64,000 nt of DNA from Atherinomorus stipes (taxonomy: Eukaryota > Chordata > Actinopteri > Atheriniformes > Atherinidae): positions 1-64,000 of the forward strand of contig JALJCO010003488.1 in the NCBI GenBank assembly GCA_023101725.1. The letters are read 5' to 3'. This document shows, in pieces, positions 42,419 through 53,714 of this stretch. The notes beneath the pieces were generated by a model, which did no database searches, was not told where the DNA came from, and saw only the letters and a list, made by a program, of their open reading frames with translations. The translations under genes were made by a program, and so were the position numbers. Each line of letters opens with the position of its first letter. Positions within the stretch are counted from its first letter, which is position 1.

Positions 42419-44385
42419 ATTTACATGCCAGATGTTCACGCTCCCCAACTTTATAGGAACATTTTAGGTGAACCATGTGGGAACATCAGCTGTCACAGCT
42501 CAGACAGGACAGCATTACTATCCCTCTGAATTTGGCCAATATCTGATATGCCAATATTTTAAAACTCGAGGCCGATAACTAATATTGATACCGATATTAA
42601 AGCTGGAAAAAAAAAAGCAGTCATTGCAGATAGCAGTTTTGATATCTGTTTCCGACACTTTGAAAAATAGGGGTGGTAAAAAAATATCAATACACTGAAA
42701 TATCATGATATTTTCATATGACAATATCAAATCAATATTCAAAAATGCGGTATCGACCTATCTTACAAAATCTCGTGAGATTTCAACGTTCTGTTCCAAA
42801 ATCTCACAATATTTCATGAATTCTTGCAAGATTGACTCTGGTACAATAAGGTTGTTTTCACACATATGTGGGTGGAGTCAGGTGCTGCCGCAGCAGTGAA
42901 AGGGTTACAAAGCCTGGATCAGACTACATGAAGTTAGCTCTATTTTGGCCTGACGTCGCAGACGGTCGTTCACTGTCATGCCTGATTCTGTGTTGTCGGA
43001 TCGCAGAATGTCGCATCTTCGCTCCGTGTAGTGTGACATCATCAGCGTTTGGCGATTTGGTGTCTGCAACACTTCACGATCAGATATTATCGGCAAACAG
43101 CCAGGTACCGGTGAGTTGTAAACGTGAGCATTAACTTTCTCTGGTTGTTCTTCTGGGGCAAATCGTTTAGAAATGTTATGAATATTCTTGTTGAAATGTT
43201 GGAATAAACTGCTAGCAGAAACAACAATTTACATTGTGAGTCAGTGGGTAAGTGGTATCTCACAGGAAGTTGATCGCATAATCGTTCCTACTTTCGTTAG
43301 CTCAGGAATAAGGTGGATAGAAAGTTTTGGCTTCTGCTTCTTCGCTCCACGTTTAGCCACTAAGCTGTGGCTGCTAAAGCTACAACCACACGTTCACAAG
43401 TATACCCAGCTCAACCACAGATCCAGAGGCGTGTCATGAAACAGGGTGTGGTTTGTAGAGAAAATGGGTGTAGTTTGTATTGATTTGGGCGGGTGGTCAT
43501 TAGGGTTAGGGTTCGATTCCACTCATTCCAATTGTGGGCGTGGTTTGTAGGAGGCGTGGTTGCAGGGGGCGTGGTTTGAAGTGGCTCCGGCTGCAGCCAG
43601 GTGCTAGTCCACGTTCAGCTGCAGATCTAAGGTGCCAACCATGATGCCACTACCTACTTTCATATACTCACATACAAAAAGCAAAGGTGATGCGTGAGAG
43701 ACATTAGCATTTGAACAAACATCAGCCAAGAATAGGATGCAACAGCTTTGGGAAAAACGTATACAAGGTAAACTTTTAGGATGTTTTTGAAACTGTGTAC
43801 GAGACTAGTAGAACGGGTATTTTTCCACCAAATCATGCCTTTAATAGGTAAATAAATCTGTGATGATACTCTACACGCTACAAGCCAAATACACTACAGC
43901 CAAACCACGGAAATCCACTGCTAAACCAAGTATAAGAGTCTGCCTTGCCAGACTATCAGATTCGCTGGCACTGGGAAAACTCACCTTCACGTTAAAGGGT
44001 AAATATCAGATTTTTGGCTGTATGTGGAGATCTTTCATGGTGTTCTTAGAGGGGAGAAAAGCATTAAAGGCATGTTCCCCCTGTATGTAATCCATTAACA
44101 AACAAAATGGCCTTGTATTTTTATTATACGTCTGCTTTTGTTTGTTTTCCGCACTTCTTGTTTTTCATTTGGAAGGCTTTTTTCTGAGGGAGTTGACAGA
44201 TTATTTACATTTTGGACTGTGAAAACAAACATGCTACTGCCCTGTGATGTTTCTCTCATTGAAGATGTGCCTCATTGTGATCTATTTGTTTTTGTTAATT
44301 CTAATTATTATTTGTTGTAGTATGTTTGTTTATTCTGGAAATCAATAAACACACTTGTTGAAAAAAGACTAGTAGAATGCATTGG
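42419..44385. other. unassigned; repeat fragments and GC-skewed boxes
   Basis: At 42525-42760, 'gccgataactaatattgataccgatatt' and 'aaaaatatcaatacactgaaatatc' resemble AT-rich hAT MITE scraps. At 42900-43080, 'cagactacatgaagttagctc...gacgtcgcagacggtcg' resembles a Harbinger-like MITE without paired ends. At 43440-43590 'gggcgtggttt(g)' recurs four to five times, with TTAGGGTTAGGG in the middle. Confidence 0.3.
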
Positions 44386-44955
44386 ACTTAGTCTGACCCG
44401 GCGGGGATTTCAGAAAAATTTCACACCTTTCTTTGCTCCAGTTCACATTCATACTGCAGTACTGGAAGTGGACCAAACCACCTGGTGAAACCATCGTAGT
44501 TACAACAACTGCTCGCTGGGGGGCGACGCTCCCCAATACAACCACTGATGATGATGAAGGAGCAGGAAGAAGAAGAAAACTGGACTCTGTGAATAAAGTG
44601 GAAATCTTCCTGCTTCTTATGATTCCTCCATCTCTGTCTACACATTTTCCAGTTGTTTATTGTTGTTGTTTTGACCTCGGCTTCTTCCAACAAGCAGTTT
44701 CTGCTTTGTTTTTCCTCAACCCGAATGATAATCTACCCCACTTCCTTCTACTTCTTCTCCTTGATGCTTTATTCCGGTCAACGAACATGACTTTCATTAA
44801 GTCCGCTGGATAGTCTGTTACTCTGTTTGCAAGTGAGCCGAGACCCCTGACTTTCAGGGGGTCCAGAGTCTGCTTGTGTGGTGCGCACCGGGATGTTGGT
44901 GTTCAGACTGCACCAAATGAAGTGGACTATCCATGGAAGCAGACCAAACAGCCTT
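44386..44955 (-). mobile_element. repeat family B, reverse copy
   Basis: Collinear in reverse with B1/B2 from 'ttcacacctttctttgctcc' to 'gactgcaccaaatgaagtgg', uninterrupted, and so a useful reference for the family. A 126-codon frame on the plus strand (44433-44813) lies wholly inside and is not a gene. Confidence 0.8.
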
Positions 44956-45291
44956 CATGCAGCTGTTTGCAGCATACAAACTCTCATAAAACCTGCAAAA
45001 ACTATACAAAAATTATCTATATGTGCTGATTTGGAAAAAATTCTCCAGTATGCATCCAGCCATACTGGAGACCATACCTACATCAAGACTGTAAAGCCTC
45101 AAAACTGCAACATTTATTGGTTTATTTGTCTTTTCTTATTATGATCATCAGTTTGAATGAATTACAGTTAAATGACAAAAGACAGCTGAAAGCTTCTCAG
45201 TTATTTTATTTCTTTTGTTTTACGGTGACTATCAGTTATTTTTTCTCTACAGGTTCAGGCGAGCGTCACCCCTCACTGCGTAAAGAAAGAT
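44956..45291. other. unassigned spacer
   Basis: Nothing recognised apart from the flanking elements. Confidence 0.35.
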
Positions 45292-46418
45292 AATAGGGGA
45301 TTATCACGCTTCCGTGTTCCGAACTTCTGGTTTTAAACAGTTAGACGGCCCACTTCCGGTCCAGTTCAATGTCCCTGCTTTACTTCGTAGATAACGTGAA
45401 TAAACGCCAACCCTACTGAAATTTTCACGGATTCCAGACTGAAGTGATACTAAGGAAGAAGTGGATCAAAGCGATTCTCCAGAGTGAAGGGCCGAACTTT
45501 ATAATAAAACAACGTAGCATGTTTGTTTGCAGCCGGTGGGGCACAACACCGGCATGCTAGCATTAGCCAGCTACCGTTTACCAACGTGCTTAACTTTGTG
45601 CTTCTTAAAACACACATACATCTGAAAATCGGGTCTGTACCCCCCGTTTCCAGTGGAACAACTGGGGACTGCCAAGAAAGGAGACGCTTTCAGATGCTTG
45701 TGTGTTTTCAGCCGCACAAAGTTAGGCACGTCATCAAGCTGGCTAATGCTAACCTGCTAACAGTAGTCCGCCAGCTACTACTCTGTTAAACTTTGTAAAT
45801 CGGATAAACGCCAATGCCAAGTTTTCATTCCAGACTGAGTGATGCTAAGGAAGAAGTGGATCAAAACGACCGATTCGCCGCAGTGGAGGACCGAACTTTA
45901 TAATAAAACGACACATGTTTGTTTGTAGCCGGCAGACTGCGCAGTCGTGTTTGCAGGTTAGCATTAGCCAGCTTGATGACGTGCCTAACTTTGTGCGGCT
46001 GAAAACACACAAGCATCTGAAAGCGTCTCCTTTCTTGGCAGTCCCCAGTTGTTCCACTGGAAACGGGGAGGTACAGACCCGATTTTCAGATGTATGTGTG
46101 TTTTAAGACGCACAATGTTAAGCACGTCAGTGAACGCTAGCTGGCTAATGCTAGCATGCTGTGAAGTGCCGGTGTTGTGCCCCACTGGCGACAAACAAAC
46201 GTGTGTTTTATTATAAAGTTCAGCCCTTCACCGCGGCGAATCGATCTCTTTGATCTTTTGATCCAGTATCACTTCGGTCTGGAATGAAAACTTGAGTATG
46301 TTTGGAGTTTATCCAATTCAAACAGTATAACAGAGCAGGAACGGCTGTTGTTAACATGGCCCGGAAGAGGAAGTGTCCAAAATCCGGGAACTTCCGGTAA
46401 GCGTGATAATCCCCTATT
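45292..46418. mobile_element. THAP palindrome element, copy 2 (both ends present)
   Basis: AATAGGGGATTATCACGC at 45292 and its complement ending at 46418 are perfect 18-bp ends; the similarity extends further inward. Inside are a decayed THAP exon (about 45410-45540), a second piece in the same orientation (45800-45935) and a third inverted (46200-46300). 45600-45760 is complementary to 45965-46100, and 45530-45620 to 46090-46200. I see no exact 8-bp duplication (AGAAAGAT left, GTGTAAAG right). Confidence 0.8.
45410..45537 (+). pseudogene. decayed THAP domain exon
   Basis: One frame reads NKRQPY, a stop, then NFHGFQTEVILRKKWIKAIL and FVCSR, parallel to residues 18-66 of the intact domain at 3935 (NKHRQPYLSFHGFP, RKKW, YVCSRHF). 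The initial cysteine pair is lost to changes upstream, and His65 is replaced by W because the copy diverges into 'cggtggggc'. It cannot fold as a zinc finger. Confidence 0.7.
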
Positions 46419-47227
46419 GTGTAAAGACTGCTATTTCTAAAAGTGATTTTATTTACATTAAAATAAATGTAAAGGTAACTACTGCTCTTCTTAACTGGAA
46501 ACTATCTCTAAATGCTGCAGCATGTAAGGGATAACTTTCCTTTTTTCAAACTGGACCTTATTTCTAGGAGTTTATACGTGCATTCGCTCACAGGTAAAGT
46601 TTCTGCATCGCTTTGAGTCCTTAGGAAGATATTACGTTGAGTAGCCCTGCGGTGTACATGTAGTATAATGGTGGAGGCGGGGCAGTCACTATAGAAGGTA
46701 TTATCTGCAGCAAAACTCCTTGATTTTCGCCTTACAGATGCAGGCATGAAAAAGTTCTGCCTTTTTCTGCCAGAAGTGGTGCAGTAATAGTGCACTATTC
46801 CTGCACTATCACTGTCTGAACGATTTGTCCTGCGAATGTGTCATCACGCACGGTGTCCAAAGTTGCCGTGTGGAAACGTCCTTGTTCCGGGCGTTCATGT
46901 ATGCTCTGAAATCGTTTCCTCCAGGCACACAGGCGTTTCTCTGTGTGATTGAATTAGCAGACAAGTTGCTGGTAAGTGGCTGGCAGTCGGCAGAAAGGGG
47001 AACTTTTTCATGCAAGTAGAATGAACGAATGAATGAGTACTATTGTCCCGTGTGTTCAGATTTAGCTTTCTATTAGTTATCAGGGTGTTCCACACACTTT
47101 TCGGTGCGATGTGCGCTTCCGTAGTACAGCCGAGAAGAGCAGCTGCTACCCAGACAACAACAATAACACAATTTGTGAAACTCTGAATTCACAGGACAAT
47201 AGTACTCATTGATGCGTTCATTCTACT
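46419..47227. other. unassigned; inverted repeat at 47013-47230
   Basis: AAGTAGAATGAACGAATGAA at 47013 and the complement of 47190-47229 ('ggacaatagtactcattgatgcgttcattctactt') form a hairpin with ~35-bp arms and a ~140-bp loop. A 46620-46740 segment ('gtgtacatgtagtataatgg', 'cagcaaaactccttgattttcgcc') recurs inverted at about 48060-48135 and resembles 60775-60880. Confidence 0.45.
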
Positions 47228-48056
47228 TAAAGTATTAGCAGCTTTCGGACTGCAAGAACCTTTTGGAGTTCCTATAACCTTTTGGGGGAACCAGGCCGTG
47301 TTTTTGCGCATTCGGACATATAGGAACTAGGGACCTTGGACCTCTGTTCCTATTACATTTTTAGCTCCTACTCCGAGGCAGGGTCTTTTCAGGGTTCCGT
47401 AGGAACTGAAATACGTAGATGTTTGGTGATTGGTAGAACTGGCAATCAGGGGGCTGAGAGGCGGGGCTGGAAAAGCTTGATCTCCGCTTTTCCAGCCCCG
47501 CCATATTTAAAAAGTCTCACAGATGTTTAACTGTTAACTGAGATCGTAATAACGACAAGAACTATTACAATAAGAGTGTACCAATTCATTATTAAATCGA
47601 TCACAATGGTGCACGTCCTGAATCCAGAACTAGCAATTATTTTCATATTAATTTAATGACCCAAATACAGCTGTAGTTTGGCTGCAGAATCTGCGGCTGC
47701 CGCCCGGACACTTTAGTGGGTGTCCACTAAAGTGGGTGTCAACTAAAGTGACGTTAGTAGGGCAGCTTTCCAATGGGGGGGGGGGGGGGGGGGGGGGGGG
47801 GGGGCTGTTCCATTAAATGATACATATGAGCTTTTATAACAGCTTTGAATAAAAGAGATGAGAAACCTGTTCTGTATCAGGTCTGCTGGGGCATAAATTT
47901 GTCTCTGTCGCAATGATTGCGTCACACTAACCCTAACGAGGTCCTCCCTCATGTGAGAACGCACGCTGAAGGCGAATGGTCGTTCTTATAACTAAACGTG
48001 GGACGCGTAGTTATAGGAACTGCGTTCTTAGAACCTCCCCTTTCTGAATGTGCCTA
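47228..48056. mobile_element. probable MITE with GTTCCTATAAC ends
   Basis: Left part 'aagaaccttttggagttcctataacc' and the complement of the right part ('gaggttctaagaacgcagttcctataac') pair. Duplicate internal motif 'cactaaagtgggtgtc'. Interrupted by (G)30 at 47775-47804. Ends are approximate. Confidence 0.5.
47775..47804 (+). repeat. (G)30 homopolymer
   Basis: Thirty consecutive G. The length is likely to be unreliable in any assembly. Confidence 0.85.
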
Positions 48057-48374
48057 GTGATGAAATCAAGGAGTTTTGCTGTAGATTGTGTCTTAGATAG
48101 AGGCTGCCCCGTTTTACTGGAAGTACACTAAAGGATGACTCACATAACATCTTCTGAGTATTTAATTTACGCTGATGTCTCGATTTAATAAAGTTATTGT
48201 TCAAATATATGCGTCAATTATTTCTTTTTTGACTAAAAAGATAGATAATATAGCACCATTTGTGGCGCAGGGAAGTGTTTGGTTAACAACCAAGAAGATG
48301 AAGAACAGAGGAGACGAGGAGGGCCTGCGTCTGTGGCACGCACCTCTGCAGAAAAGTGAGACGGAAAAAGAGAC

Positions 48375-48637
48375 AACACGGTGTGATTGAGAGGGTGCAT
48401 AGACTGTTAGGCGAGAGGAGGGGGGGGGCTGTTAGCTTCATAGTGTGCTCTAATTGGAGCAAATGAATTACGTAGAATGATAAATTTACATAAAATGATA
48501 AGCTGCTGACTGATTCAACCGTTTTTGAACAAAGAAACAAAGCTGACAGAACTTTGGTACTCAGTACATCAGTGCACAACAGATCATATTATACCCCCAA
48601 AACCCCAGAAAAGTGAAATTTTGATGTCATGACACCT
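48375..48637 (-). mobile_element. TTAA MITE family E, partial reverse copy
   Basis: TTAA at 48638-48641, then reading leftwards AGGTGTCATGACATCAAAAT, as in the full copy at 62659. Similarity fades at about 48375; the other end was not found. Confidence 0.75.
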
Positions 48638-48641
48638 TTAA

Positions 48642-50406
48642 AGATCACCATTTGAAAAATGACCCCCTTCAATGACCAATAGATGATCACTCCATCACTA
48701 ATGCGGCCAGACATTCATATTTTGCATTTTAGCTTTTTTAAACCACCGATGACAATTAAAAGGAGAAGGGTCGGTAGGGTTTTGATTTGGTCACGTCCGC
48801 TTGTTGGGTGAGTAGCCCACATGTCACATCCAGCTCAGCCTGGATTGTGTTCACAACGCATTCTTCCCTGCCCGAGCGGGGGTGGCCCGGGTCCTGGACT
48901 ACCTCGCGACCTGGGCCGCCCGGGCCTGGCCTGTTTGCTTTCACATGGACAAAATTTGTGGTCAAATGTACTCGGGCCCGAGCACGCCATGTGAAAAGGG
49001 CCTATGAGAGGAGGATGATCTCCCTGGCCAGACAGATTATTCCCCTCGTCCTCGCTTACTTTGACTAATAAATGGTACATGTACTGGACTTACATATATG
49101 TGTCATCACATGTTGACCACTTCAAGTTTACACTACGTGTGACATAAAAAACACACACACCCTCATGCACTGCAGTTGTGCTTTTAACAACTGCCCTTCC
49201 TCCTGAGTTAAAAGGTATTGGTTCTTGTTAAGCTGAGCCAGGGTTGATGGTCTAACTGTGGTTTCAGAAACAGTCCTTGGTTTGGTCCAAATCCTGAACA
49301 TGAACATGAACAAGAACAAGGTTTGTGGTCTACACTGCTGCCAGTCACCAAGGGGCAATTAAGATATTTTGGGTTCACTTTTAGGTGACCTTTAAACATA
49401 ATCTAGCCTTCCTTGCACAGAAGTTCAGTTGCTGGTGGTCTAAAGTTCTGTTTGTTTGTTTTTTTGCCCCTTTGACTCTAACCTGGAATCTTTGCTTATT
49501 TCCCCTTTTCAAGAATTCACTAAATGCTATCTTATAATGTATGACCTGCTCTAAAAAAAAAAAAAATCACCCCATAATTTGAGAATCCCAAACTCTTGAC
49601 ATTGGAAGCATTACAAGTTCTGCCTGTTCTGAATAGTTTAGAGGTAATATGAAAGAGGAAAATCCATTAAATATATGGAAAATAAGGAGTGAACATTGGA
49701 GAATCCCTCAGCCTGTTGTGCTACTTTCATGTCAAGAAACTCATTAACATAATTCTTCTGCTGCTCATCTTGTGACTATAAAAAGTCATTTCTGCTGCTG
49801 TTGTTGATGCAAGACACCAACAAGTTCATTCATTAGGAAGTTGCATGATACCTCTGGAATGACAGCCATACACACTGATTTAAACTGTTGTGGAAAATGC
49901 TGTAATTATTTAGCTGCAATAACCTTTGCATGTTATTGATGTCACTCTGCCAGTGCCTCTGGATCTGGTGGGTTTTTCTTTTTAACGAACCAGCTGCCAG
50001 GAAATACTGCAGGTAGCCATTTGGCTTTCCTCAACAGGATCATGATGTGTAACACAGGCCTGGAATCTCGTCATTTTGGGGACAAGGCCACTTGGCTTTT
50101 AGTGTTAACTTTTTGAGGGCATAAAGACCAAATATCAGGGAAGGAAGGCCATCAGATATAAAAATGATTTTGTTGCTACAGTCATAATTAATTTAGCTTA
50201 AAGGTAAAGATTACTTTTTTAATATATAAAATACCTGACAATCTTTTAAATGTTTAATCTTTTATATTCCTTCACAGCAAAATGTTTGGGCTTTAGGAGA
50301 TATTCTTTTTATTTAATTTATATTTATTTTTTATTTTATTGTGACACTTCTAATAAATCATATTATTTAAATTACATTTTAAAAACAAGGATATTTACAT
50401 TTGTAC
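48642..50406. other. unassigned non-coding DNA
   Basis: CpG-bearing 'cgagcgggggtggcccgggtcc' and 'ctcgggcccgagcacgcc' segments at 48860-48985 may be a MITE interior. Elsewhere nothing was recognised. Confidence 0.35.
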
Positions 50407-50803
50407 TAGGGCTGGACGATTATGGAAAAAAATTATAATCACGATTATTTTGACTGATATTGAAATCACAATTAATATACACGATTATTCATTGATTTTA
50501 TAAAGTGTTTATTGAACCACATAACTCAACTTGAAATGTAACTTTTTAAAAAATTAAATCAAAAATAAATTAGAAACAAGTAAAGGAATAAAATAAGAAT
50601 ATTATTCAAAATAATAATAGCAATAAAAATGAATACTCAGTCTACATGCATTCCTGTTCTATACTCCTTGCAGTTTGCTTCCTATAACTTCACCAGTCTG
50701 CTCACTTCAGGATTAATTGTTTTTCTTCGATTACAGCGTTTTTATGATTGTGAAAAGGCAAAATTGAAATCACGATTAAAATTCGATTAATTGTCCAGCC
50801 CTA
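50407..50803. mobile_element. hAT-type MITE with perfect 8-bp target duplication
   Basis: Ends TAGGGCTGGACGATTAT and, complemented, TAGGGCTGGACAATTAAT. ATTTGTAC is duplicated exactly at 50399-50406 and 50804-50811. The interior is AT-rich. Confidence 0.92.
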
Positions 50804-51092
50804 ATTTGTACACGAAACTAACAGCAAATTAAGGGCCAAATACAGATTTGTCTTACAGCAGCAGTTGTAACGCTGTTTGTGAACAGTGGATGGTAAAGAT
50901 TCAGTGTGTAAGGCTTAAGCACCTTCAGAGACATTGTAAATGAGGCAAATGAAATGGTCTTTCCCTTTTTTTTTTTTTTTCAAGAGGAGAAGCGGTGGTC
51001 TACCGGTGTGACAAGGCTGAGCAATGCCCAAAATGAGCGCTGCTGGCTGGGTGGAGATCTGCTTAAGGTCCGCTGAAAAAGAGCCCACAACA

Positions 51093-51283
51093 TTTTTTTT
51101 TTTTTTTTTTAAGGACTTTTATACAACAGTGTATAGCAACAGAGGCAGAGAGAGTGGGGAGTGACATGCAGCAAAGGGACCTGGACCGGGAGTCGAACCG
51201 GGGCCGACTGTGCTGAGGAACTGTAGCCTCTCTTCATAGGGCTGCTGCTCAACCAACTGAGCTAATCACCACCCCAGAACCAA
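51093..51283 (-). mobile_element. tRNA-derived SINE
   Basis: Minus strand: TTAGCTCAGTTGG A box (51253-51265), GGTTCGACTCC B box (51189-51199), a body with 'tttgctgcatgtcactccccactctctctgcctctgttgc' and a poly(A) tail (T run 51093-51110 on the plus strand). This architecture and wording match a widespread teleost tRNA SINE as I remember it. No clear target duplication. Confidence 0.9.
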
Positions 51284-51409
51284 CAACTTTACTCCTGCAT
51301 GTCCAATCTCAGTAATTCCAACTGTACAGCTAGGCAATGTTCACAGTAAGAGCGGCAGAGATCATTTTGACAAGAGCGCTATTAAGCTGATGGGAAGTTA
51401 CTTGTGTAC

Positions 51410-52571
51410 AGTTTAATGGCTCTATTTCAGATACGGACTCTTCAGTGTGGTGTTCCACAAGGGAGTTGACTAGGTCCCTTAATGTATTTCATTTCTGTGA
51501 ATGATTTACCTCCAGTGCTGAACAGTGCATGTATGGAAACTTATGCAGATGACACTACAATGTATGTTCCTGGAGAAAATGTTTAGTATGTGAATGGAAT
51601 TTTGCAAGAGGAAGTAACATTAGCCCCGTTTCCACCCGCGGGTCTGGGTCGGGTCAGGTCGGGCCAGGCCGGATCGGGATGGTTTTGGTACGGATGTGTT
51701 GATTTCACGCTGCGTCCCCACAGCAACCTGTACCCTTTTGACTCTGGAGGCGCTGGACAGGCTGCTACGTGATCGCGTGACATCATCGCCATGCAGCGCC
51801 GTTTAACCAAAACACCGGCGCCACACATGACAGAAACAAAAGGAGTCACCCCGGCTTTGTTTTTACGCTTGGTCAGGAGGGAAGTGAGATTTTTCAACAA
51901 ATCAATGTATTGCTTTGTGTTAGCTCCACCTCTTTGGTCCGGATCGGTTAGATCAGTACCCCTACAGAAGGGTGCCAAAAAAGTAGGCCGGGTCGGGTCG
52001 GATATAAGGGTACCCGTCCAGGTTTTTATCTGTGGAGACGCAAAAAAACGTGGACCGATCGGCCCGACCTGACCCAGACCCGCTGGTGGAAACGGGGCTA
52101 TTGGTGTCAAACTGGGTCAGAGAGAATATGCTGAAGCTGAATGTGTTACTACTTACTACTGTATTCATTTGGATGTCCATATATTAATGAACAGGTTAGA
52201 AAGGCAAAATTACAGGGTTTGATTACTGATGAAACACTTTTTTGGTCTTTACATATTAAACAAAATATCAGCAAATATGAACTCTCTGTATAGCAGTGAT
52301 ACAGAGAGCAAAATATCTGTTGTCCAACTGGGCAGTTAAACTGCTTGTCCAGACTCTGGTATTATCTTGCCTAGATTATTGCCTAGTAGTAAGGTCTAAA
52401 ACTTGTAAGAAAGATTTACACAAACTACAGATCCTTCAGGTTTGGCGAGACTGGTCCCACACTGTTCTAGTAGATCTAGAATGGATGCATGGAAGACTGT
52501 CTTGCTTTACTGTTGATCAAAGATTGGCCTACAGTGATGTTGCATTTCTCTTTAATATTTGTCAGGTTCAT
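51410..52571 (+). pseudogene. reverse transcriptase pseudogene with YADD
   Basis: Reads LQCGVPQGS*LGPLMYFISVNDLPP, then ETYADDTTMYVPGENV: the YADD catalytic pair is intact although stops interrupt the frame. After the MITE: VSNWVRENMLKLNV, and near 52330-52430 VKLLVQTLVLSCLDYCLVVRSKTCKKDLHKLQILQ, the usual C-terminal 'LVxSxLDYCxVVW' motif of Jockey-superfamily RTs. Several stops and at least one frameshift. Confidence 0.85.
51622..52100. mobile_element. MITE inserted in the RT pseudogene
   Basis: Left AGCCCCGTTTCCACCCGCGG and, complemented, AGCCCCGTTTCCACCAGCGG, continuing into 'gtctgggtcgggtcaggtcgggcc'. The flanks read 'aacatt' and 'ttggtg', consistent with a short TA or TTA duplication. 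The 175-codon minus frame across it is a by-product of its GC content. Confidence 0.8.
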
Positions 52572-52574
52572 TAA

Positions 52575-53710
52575 AGTTATACCGTGTAACTTTTGGCCAC
52601 TAGGAGCGCTAAACCTGCAACAGCGCCAACGTCTAACAGGTCTCACGGCAATGACGCAAATTTAAATCTCCTCTCCTGTGTTTGGATATTGAAACAAACG
52701 AGTCCATCAGATTCAAGAATTTCCTAAAGGATTTTTCACTATTGGAGGATCTGCCCCTGGCGCAGGTATGCGCCTCTAACTGTTTCCAATTACATGTTTA
52801 CATAGCTGAAACATCACACACACAAACGCACAATGCAAAGATAAATGCGCAATCAAAACCGGCCACAAAACCAAGTTGTAGTTTTGTGCACTGAATGAAG
52901 TCGTAACTTTGGCAAAACTCATGTTTGTTCTGAAAACGTCTGGATTAGCTCAGCTTACGGGACATTACAGTGGCTCTGCTTCCTTCTGAACAGCGTATGA
53001 AAACCACACAACTAAACCAAGCAAACTGCAGATCGCTCCGTTACTGCTTTGATATTTATATGAATTACAGAGAACGCATTTATTGCTGCAAACCAGCCAC
53101 AATTGCACAAAATGTTTAGGGAGTCACGTTAGCTTTGGTCTATAGTAATTCCAGCCGTGTTTCGCTAACAGGAAACTATCGGCAGCTTATACGGCTCTGA
53201 TTGACGTTGTTTTGGATAAACGCTGAGTGAAAAAAAAAGAAAAGCATCACATTCTCGTATGTTTACACAACAGACAAACTTACTTACCAGTCTAATGATA
53301 CGGTGGCAAACAGAGATGGGGTTTAGCTTCCACACTTACATCTGCAACGACTGAATTCTTTTCCAACGTCCACTCGTGTTTTTGATCTGACCTGCTCAGA
53401 CATCACTTTCATCTTTTTACTTTGTTCCGCCATGACTAAACTTCGAGCAATGAGAGAAAGTAGCACAAGTACAGCTTTCTGTGTTTATCTCATAGACTGT
53501 ATGGTTTATCTATGAGGAGCCGTAAAGCAACTTGTTTTACGGCACTTTCATCGACGGCCCGCCTCTCCAAAGTTACGATGTCTGGTTTCTGCCGAGGGCA
53601 GCCCGCTCAGAGTGCTGACACGCGTCAGTCACTGTATATTGGCCCGAAAAATCATCTAATACTGCTCATTTTAGGCTTAATGTCAGAGTCAAAAGTTACA
53701 CGGTATAACT
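52575..53710 (-). mobile_element. TTAA MITE family F, copy 1 (complete)
   Basis: TTAA at 52571-52574 and 53711-53714; ends AGTTATACCGTGTAACTTTT are identical on both sides. Contains an exon-like frame on the minus strand. Confidence 0.9.
53340..53433 (-). other. exon-like ORF with splice donor in MITE F1
   Basis: ATG at 53433, beginning MAEQSKKMKVMSEQVRSKTR and containing RSKTRVDVGKEFSR, ending at GCAGAT|GTAAGT. In F2 the start is kept (ATG at 61935, RSKTRVDSGKEFSHW) but the donor is lost. From memory, fish uncharacterised proteins carry similar 'TRVNIGxAFxRW' wording. Confidence 0.4.
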
Positions 53711-53714
53711 TTAA

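Larger units (their letters stand above)
51340..52571 (+). mobile_element. non-LTR retrotransposon RT remnant, split by a MITE
   Basis: RT coding sequence runs from about 51410 to 51620 and resumes at 52101-52571. A 480-bp MITE separates the two parts and a second MITE (F1) ends it. The 5' part is truncated near the SINE. Confidence 0.8.

Noticed and set aside
43495..43520. TTAGGGTTAGGG telomere-like sequence
   Set aside because: Only two units, embedded in other G-rich boxes; no evidence of an interstitial telomere.
44433..44813. 126-codon plus-strand frame
   Set aside because: Lies entirely in a reverse copy of repeat B and is not conserved in other copies.
45279..46426. 8-bp target duplication GCGTAAAG / GTGTAAAG for the THAP element
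   Set aside because: The left copy lies 5 bp away from the element end and differs by one base; probably coincidence.
51583..52110. 175-codon minus-strand frame
   Set aside because: Spans the whole GC-rich MITE at 51622-52100 and crosses its borders into an RT pseudogene on the other strand.
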